Source: Lampris incognitus (taxonomy: Eukaryota > Chordata > Actinopteri > Lampriformes > Lampridae). Taken from it: 64,000 nt of DNA. Position 1 is the first letter of the stretch; each line of letters starts with the position of its first letter. The notes beneath the pieces were generated by a model that saw only the letters and a program-made list of their open reading frames with translations, was not told the DNA's origin and ran no database searches. The translations under genes were made by a program, and so were the position numbers. Positions 10,701 to 64,000 of this stretch are shown here, in pieces. The stretch is taken from NCBI RefSeq assembly GCF_029633865.1, contig NC_079213.1:92204995-92268994 (forward strand), in the 5' to 3' direction.

Positions 10701-11699
10701 TCTGTCTGTACTGACCAGGCCTGTGTACTTTTTTAAATGTGTTAAGGACTGCTTCAAAACTGCTTTGAAGGCCTCACTAGTGTTGACTCCATCATCACTA
10801 TGGACAGAGAACATTCTCCCCTCCTAAAAAACATGAAGATAAGGAATCGCTATGGGACTCTTGCCCATTTGGCAAGCACAAGATGAAGGGCCCAGGGTGG
10901 CACTAATAATAGTAGTTGTACTGCCACTGAGCTCAACTGCTACATTAAAGTATTACTGCAGTTGAAGCCTCAAAACCTCAGGCTTGGCAGCAGTTGGAGG
11001 GCAGTGAGAAGGAAGAGGGTCGGAGAAGTAGGAGATCTGTCTTATCCATATAAGGAGTGACGAGTACATATGCTAGTTTTTTTTGAGACACGCAATTTCA
11101 AATTGCACAGTTACACCCCTTCACAACAGAAGCAGACTGGTTGTACTGAGATGCTCCCAGTGGAGTAAATGGTGAAGACTGGTGGTGAGGTGCCTTAACT
11201 AAAAGGCACCTGGGTGTTAATTGTTGAGTGAGGGCATCTTTCCATTTACTTTACCCAGCTGGCTTTGAGATTAAAACAGACATCCTTTTGAGTCAAAACC
11301 CAGCTTTTTTTTAATCTCTTGGCTAAAGCACAGAAAGAACACAGGAGAGCTGGTGACCATACCATAACAACCCAGTTTAATGCCTAAGAAATGATAAGAT
11401 TCTCTGATGGTTTTACTTTTGATACAGGAACGTCATAATGTTCTGACATTTTAATTGTGGCAACAGAATAAAAAAAAAAACAATAATAATAAAGACAAGG
11501 CTATATTTGACATTTACAAATTTGTTTCACAAACACAAGATCTGCGGTATGTACAATGTGACAGTGTCTGGATAATCTATCAGTAGTCTAACATCTTGGT
11601 AGCACCTCTGTTGCACAAATTGCCGACCAGCAATATCTGAAAGAAAAAAAAAACCCAAAACAAAAATAAACCTCAAAACTGTAGTTTATCTTAGAAAGA
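10701..11699. other. no gene recognised
   Basis: No exon, RNA or repeat family recognised between the Tc1 fragment and the probable kdm4b 3' UTR. Confidence 0.5.
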
Positions 11700-12983
11700 G
11701 TAATGTATCTTGAAATCTTCAAAAATTCATAACATCGTGTAGTTCAATAATTTATTGATGACCTTCAATGAAGTTAACTCATACAAATTAACACAAAATG
11801 GGTAGACTAATATAAAAGGCTATCATAGTATCCCGCTATGCCACACAATTTCTACTAATAATTTCATCCAAGTTTGATACAAAGCAATTCTACATTAGAG
11901 AGTTCCTACATATTTTCAATTTGTGTGTGAGACTTAATACAAACCTTTATTTGTAAGATTAAGTTGAGAAATTTGGTCATATTTCATAATATATGCCAAT
12001 ATAGGCTGGGCATGATAACTGTCAACCAGACCATAACACACTATGTAAAACATGTGTGGGTTCTACCATAACAAAACATGTATGTCCAAGTAGGACAGAT
12101 ATATATTCTGAATACTATTCCAAAACTAATCCAAGCCTAAACTTTGTAGGAACCCTGAGACAATTCATACTGAATATATGAAGTGGATTTTGGAAATCAC
12201 CATTTCCATCAGGCTAACACATAAAAGTCACATCTGGAGCCACTGTCTTCACAAGTACCAAATAAAAACATTAAAAAAAAAATCAGACAAGGTTACAGTC
12301 AAGTCAGCATTAAGCATTAAAAACATTAACAAACAATTTGCTTCCATGTGTGACTAAGACAGTTAAATACTGAATCCCCCTGGAATACATATTAACCCAT
12401 TTCCCCCTTTTACCACTCGCATTCCAAACATACACCTTAACGAAAATGTCCTTTATACAGAGGCCATTTGTTAATTGGTTTGTGAGCTTGTGAACGACAA
12501 GATTGAAAAATAGAGATTCTGTTGCTGGTTATTTGATCGAAATAACACAAAAAATGCTGATCCACCAGGGTCTCAGGCACCGACAGGGGATCGTATTAAT
12601 TAGTTTCCTGTAAAAAGAAAACCAAGTGTTTTGTTATTAGATTAATGCGGAGAGGTATGACGTTGATGCTACCCCAAGAGCCGTTTATACAATATGGAGG
12701 AGGAAAGCACAGCAGGTGAAAAAAAAGAAAAAGAAAGCCTCTGAACAGGTTTAAACACACCACCTCTCAAAGACATTAAGAATTAAAGAATGAAAAATAA
12801 CATTATGCATGCATCAAAAGAGAACCTCTTTATATATCTGTGTCTTTCCTGCTCCAGTCATGGGCTCTTGTGTCCTGTGTAGCAAATGCCTTTGTCCGTT
12901 AGCATTAGCCTCATTTAGCTTACTTCCGGTTAACTTGGCATCGGCTAGCCACGTTGTAACAGTGGTTTCTTCTCATTTACTTT
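11700..12983 (-). other. probable kdm4b 3' UTR
   Basis: Non-coding, AT-rich sequence downstream of the stop at 12984 on the minus strand. Candidate AATAAA signals on the minus strand lie at 11951-11946 and 11756-11751. No repeat family was recognised here. The extent is inferred; no transcript evidence is available. Confidence 0.4.
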
Positions 12984-62367
<49,384 letters not shown>

Positions 62368-62669
62368 CTAGAGGGGGGCAAAGAACAGTTCAAATGTCTT
62401 CTTCAACAATGCAGCTCCTATTCTTATCCTGGGTATAATGTTCACTGATTTCAAAGCTCAATTATTACATTTTAGGAGAAAGATTAACATTGCAATCTAT
62501 AGTTTATTGTTCTATATCAATAAAATACAAAAGGATCCTACCAATAAATGTATTTCACCACCTGAGAACTTCAGTTACCCATTAGTACCATAACTTGGTT
62601 GAATTTTATCAATCACTGAATAAGTGTAGATTTCACTTTTTTCCAAAAGGTGATCTTCATTTTGAACAT

Positions 62670-63110
62670 TTTTCCCCCTTTTTCTCCCCAGTTGTACTTG
62701 GCCAATTACCCCATTCTTCCGAGCCATCCTGGTCACTGCTCCACCCACTCTGCCAATCCGGGGAGGGCTGCAGACTACCACATGCCTCCTCTGATACATG
62801 TGGAGTCGCCAGCCGCTTCTTTTCACCTGACAGTGAGGAGTTTCACCAGGGGGACATAGCACGTGGGAGGCTCACGCTATTCCCCGCTATTCCCCCCAGT
62901 TCCCCCTCCCCCCCGAACAGGCGCCCCGACCGACCAGAGGAGGCACTAGTGCAGCGACCAGGACACATACCCACATCCGGCTTCCCACCTGCAGACACGG
63001 CCAATTGTGTCTGTGGGGACGCCCGACCAAGCCAAAGGTAATACGGGGATTCGAACCGGCGAGTCCCGTGTTGGTAGGTAATGGAGTAGACAATGACACT
63101 ACTTGGATCC
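62670..63110 (-). mobile_element. tRNA-derived SINE, copy 4
   Basis: Full-length minus-oriented copy: tail CCCAGTTGTACTTGGCC side at 62690 and head ending GGATCCCCG near 63113. Confidence 0.88.
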
Positions 63111-63114
63111 CCGA

Positions 63115-64000
63115 CATCGTACATTTACATCATACAGTCATTTTCACAAGATATTTGTCATGAAGAATCAAGTATATAATCTGGTGTATGCACATGAAAA
63201 TACACACATTTGTACAAGGATTTACCGGCACCGGTAGCCATTTTCAACCTATTTAAGCCTCAGCTCACAATGCGAGTAATTGAAAACGAGTGGTAGAATG
63301 AATATTCAACCACTCATTTTCAAGTCTGCATTTGGAAAGGTTCCGTTTGGAGGGCTAGATGAACACTACTCCTTAAATCCCACATAAAATTAGAACACCC
63401 TAGTATGCATGGACACGTAAAATGGAGGGGTAGGGCCTGAAAGCTAAGGCTGAGGGGGGAGTATTTGGACAGAGCCCATGTAAGAATCAGTGTATGTGTA
63501 TTTGCCTGATTTGACCTGCCTGACAAACAATTACAGGCAGAAGCGAAAACACTGACATTTACAAGGAAACTGAATGGGAAAAAAAGACTTAAAATCAGCT
63601 TCTTGGCAGTGAAACTAGCCTCTCAGGGATGCTGTTAAATAAAATGGCGCTCTGTAATAACAATGTTGTTTAGAAGGACAGCAGCCAGTGACAGCATACA
63701 CCAGCTTGTTGCCCAACTCTGCCTTATAGGAGGACAGGGCTGTGGACTGCAGCATTTGTAGGCCTCATCTCTATCCTCACATTTTTTCCCCCATTAAAAC
63801 AAGCTGTTATGCAAATTGTCTTATAACAGTGTTGTCAAAGCAGTGTGACTCCAATTCTCATTGCTGATCTGGGGATTTAAAATTATTTTACTGCTGCGCT
63901 CATTGTAAGCCGCTCTACATAAGAGGGTTAACTAAATGTATAACATAATTAAAATTGCCCCATCAACAGCCAACCTCCCACGGAGGGAAGAGACTGAGAC
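63115..64000. other. kdm4b intron, nothing recognised
   Basis: No exon with the JmjC iron-ligand HxE/D motif is found here, so the upstream exons lie beyond 64000. Confidence 0.5.

Overview
This 64-kb window is vertebrate nuclear DNA, most likely from a teleost fish. It has spliced exons with GT-AG borders, long (CA)n tracts and many fish-type transposons (Tc1-like, hAT-like, piggyBac-like, L2/RTE-like LINEs, Penelope, Ty3/Gypsy, tRNA-SINEs). There is nothing prokaryotic: no operons, no ribosome binding sites, no CRISPR array.

One cellular gene occupies most of the window: a KDM4-family histone lysine demethylase on the minus strand, best called kdm4b. Sixteen coding exons can be placed, from 62367 (right) down to the stop codon at 12984 (left). 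All phases agree, giving 909 continuous codons. The 5' part (JmjN and the first half of JmjC, roughly the first 225 residues) lies beyond the right edge. In protein order the exons encode the second half of JmjC (62.3 and 58.9 kb), a post-JmjC segment and charged linker (46.4, 45.8, 43.8, 37.8 kb), PHD (36.4, 35.6, 28.6, 28.4 kb), extended PHD (28.0, 21.3 kb), two Tudor domains (19.4, 17.4, 14.9 kb) and a long C-terminal tail (13.5 to 13.0 kb). The tail ends in a KDM4B-type motif. A 3' UTR probably follows, to about 11.7 kb.

The left end (1 to 10.7 kb) lies beyond the gene and is a transposon graveyard. It holds an L2-like LINE, a (CATA)/(CA)/(GTAT) tract, short LTRs that carry a tRNA-like module and a tRNA-Leu primer site, a hammerhead-like motif, an RTE-like LINE with an intact RT frame and a foldback 5' end, a second near-complete LINE, and an array of short LTRs separated by only 42 and 53 bp.

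The introns carry two Tc1-like elements (one complete with a single nonsense codon), three hAT-like elements with target duplications, a piggyBac-like element, a second L2-like LINE, a Gypsy ruin, a PIF/Harbinger-like remnant with a MADF frame, a Penelope locus with inverted arms and hammerhead-like motifs, and four copies of one tRNA-SINE.

The points most worth checking are the short-LTR array at 9.97 to 10.43 kb, the apparent loss of two of three aromatic-cage residues in the second Tudor domain of kdm4b, and the Penelope-linked hammerhead motifs.
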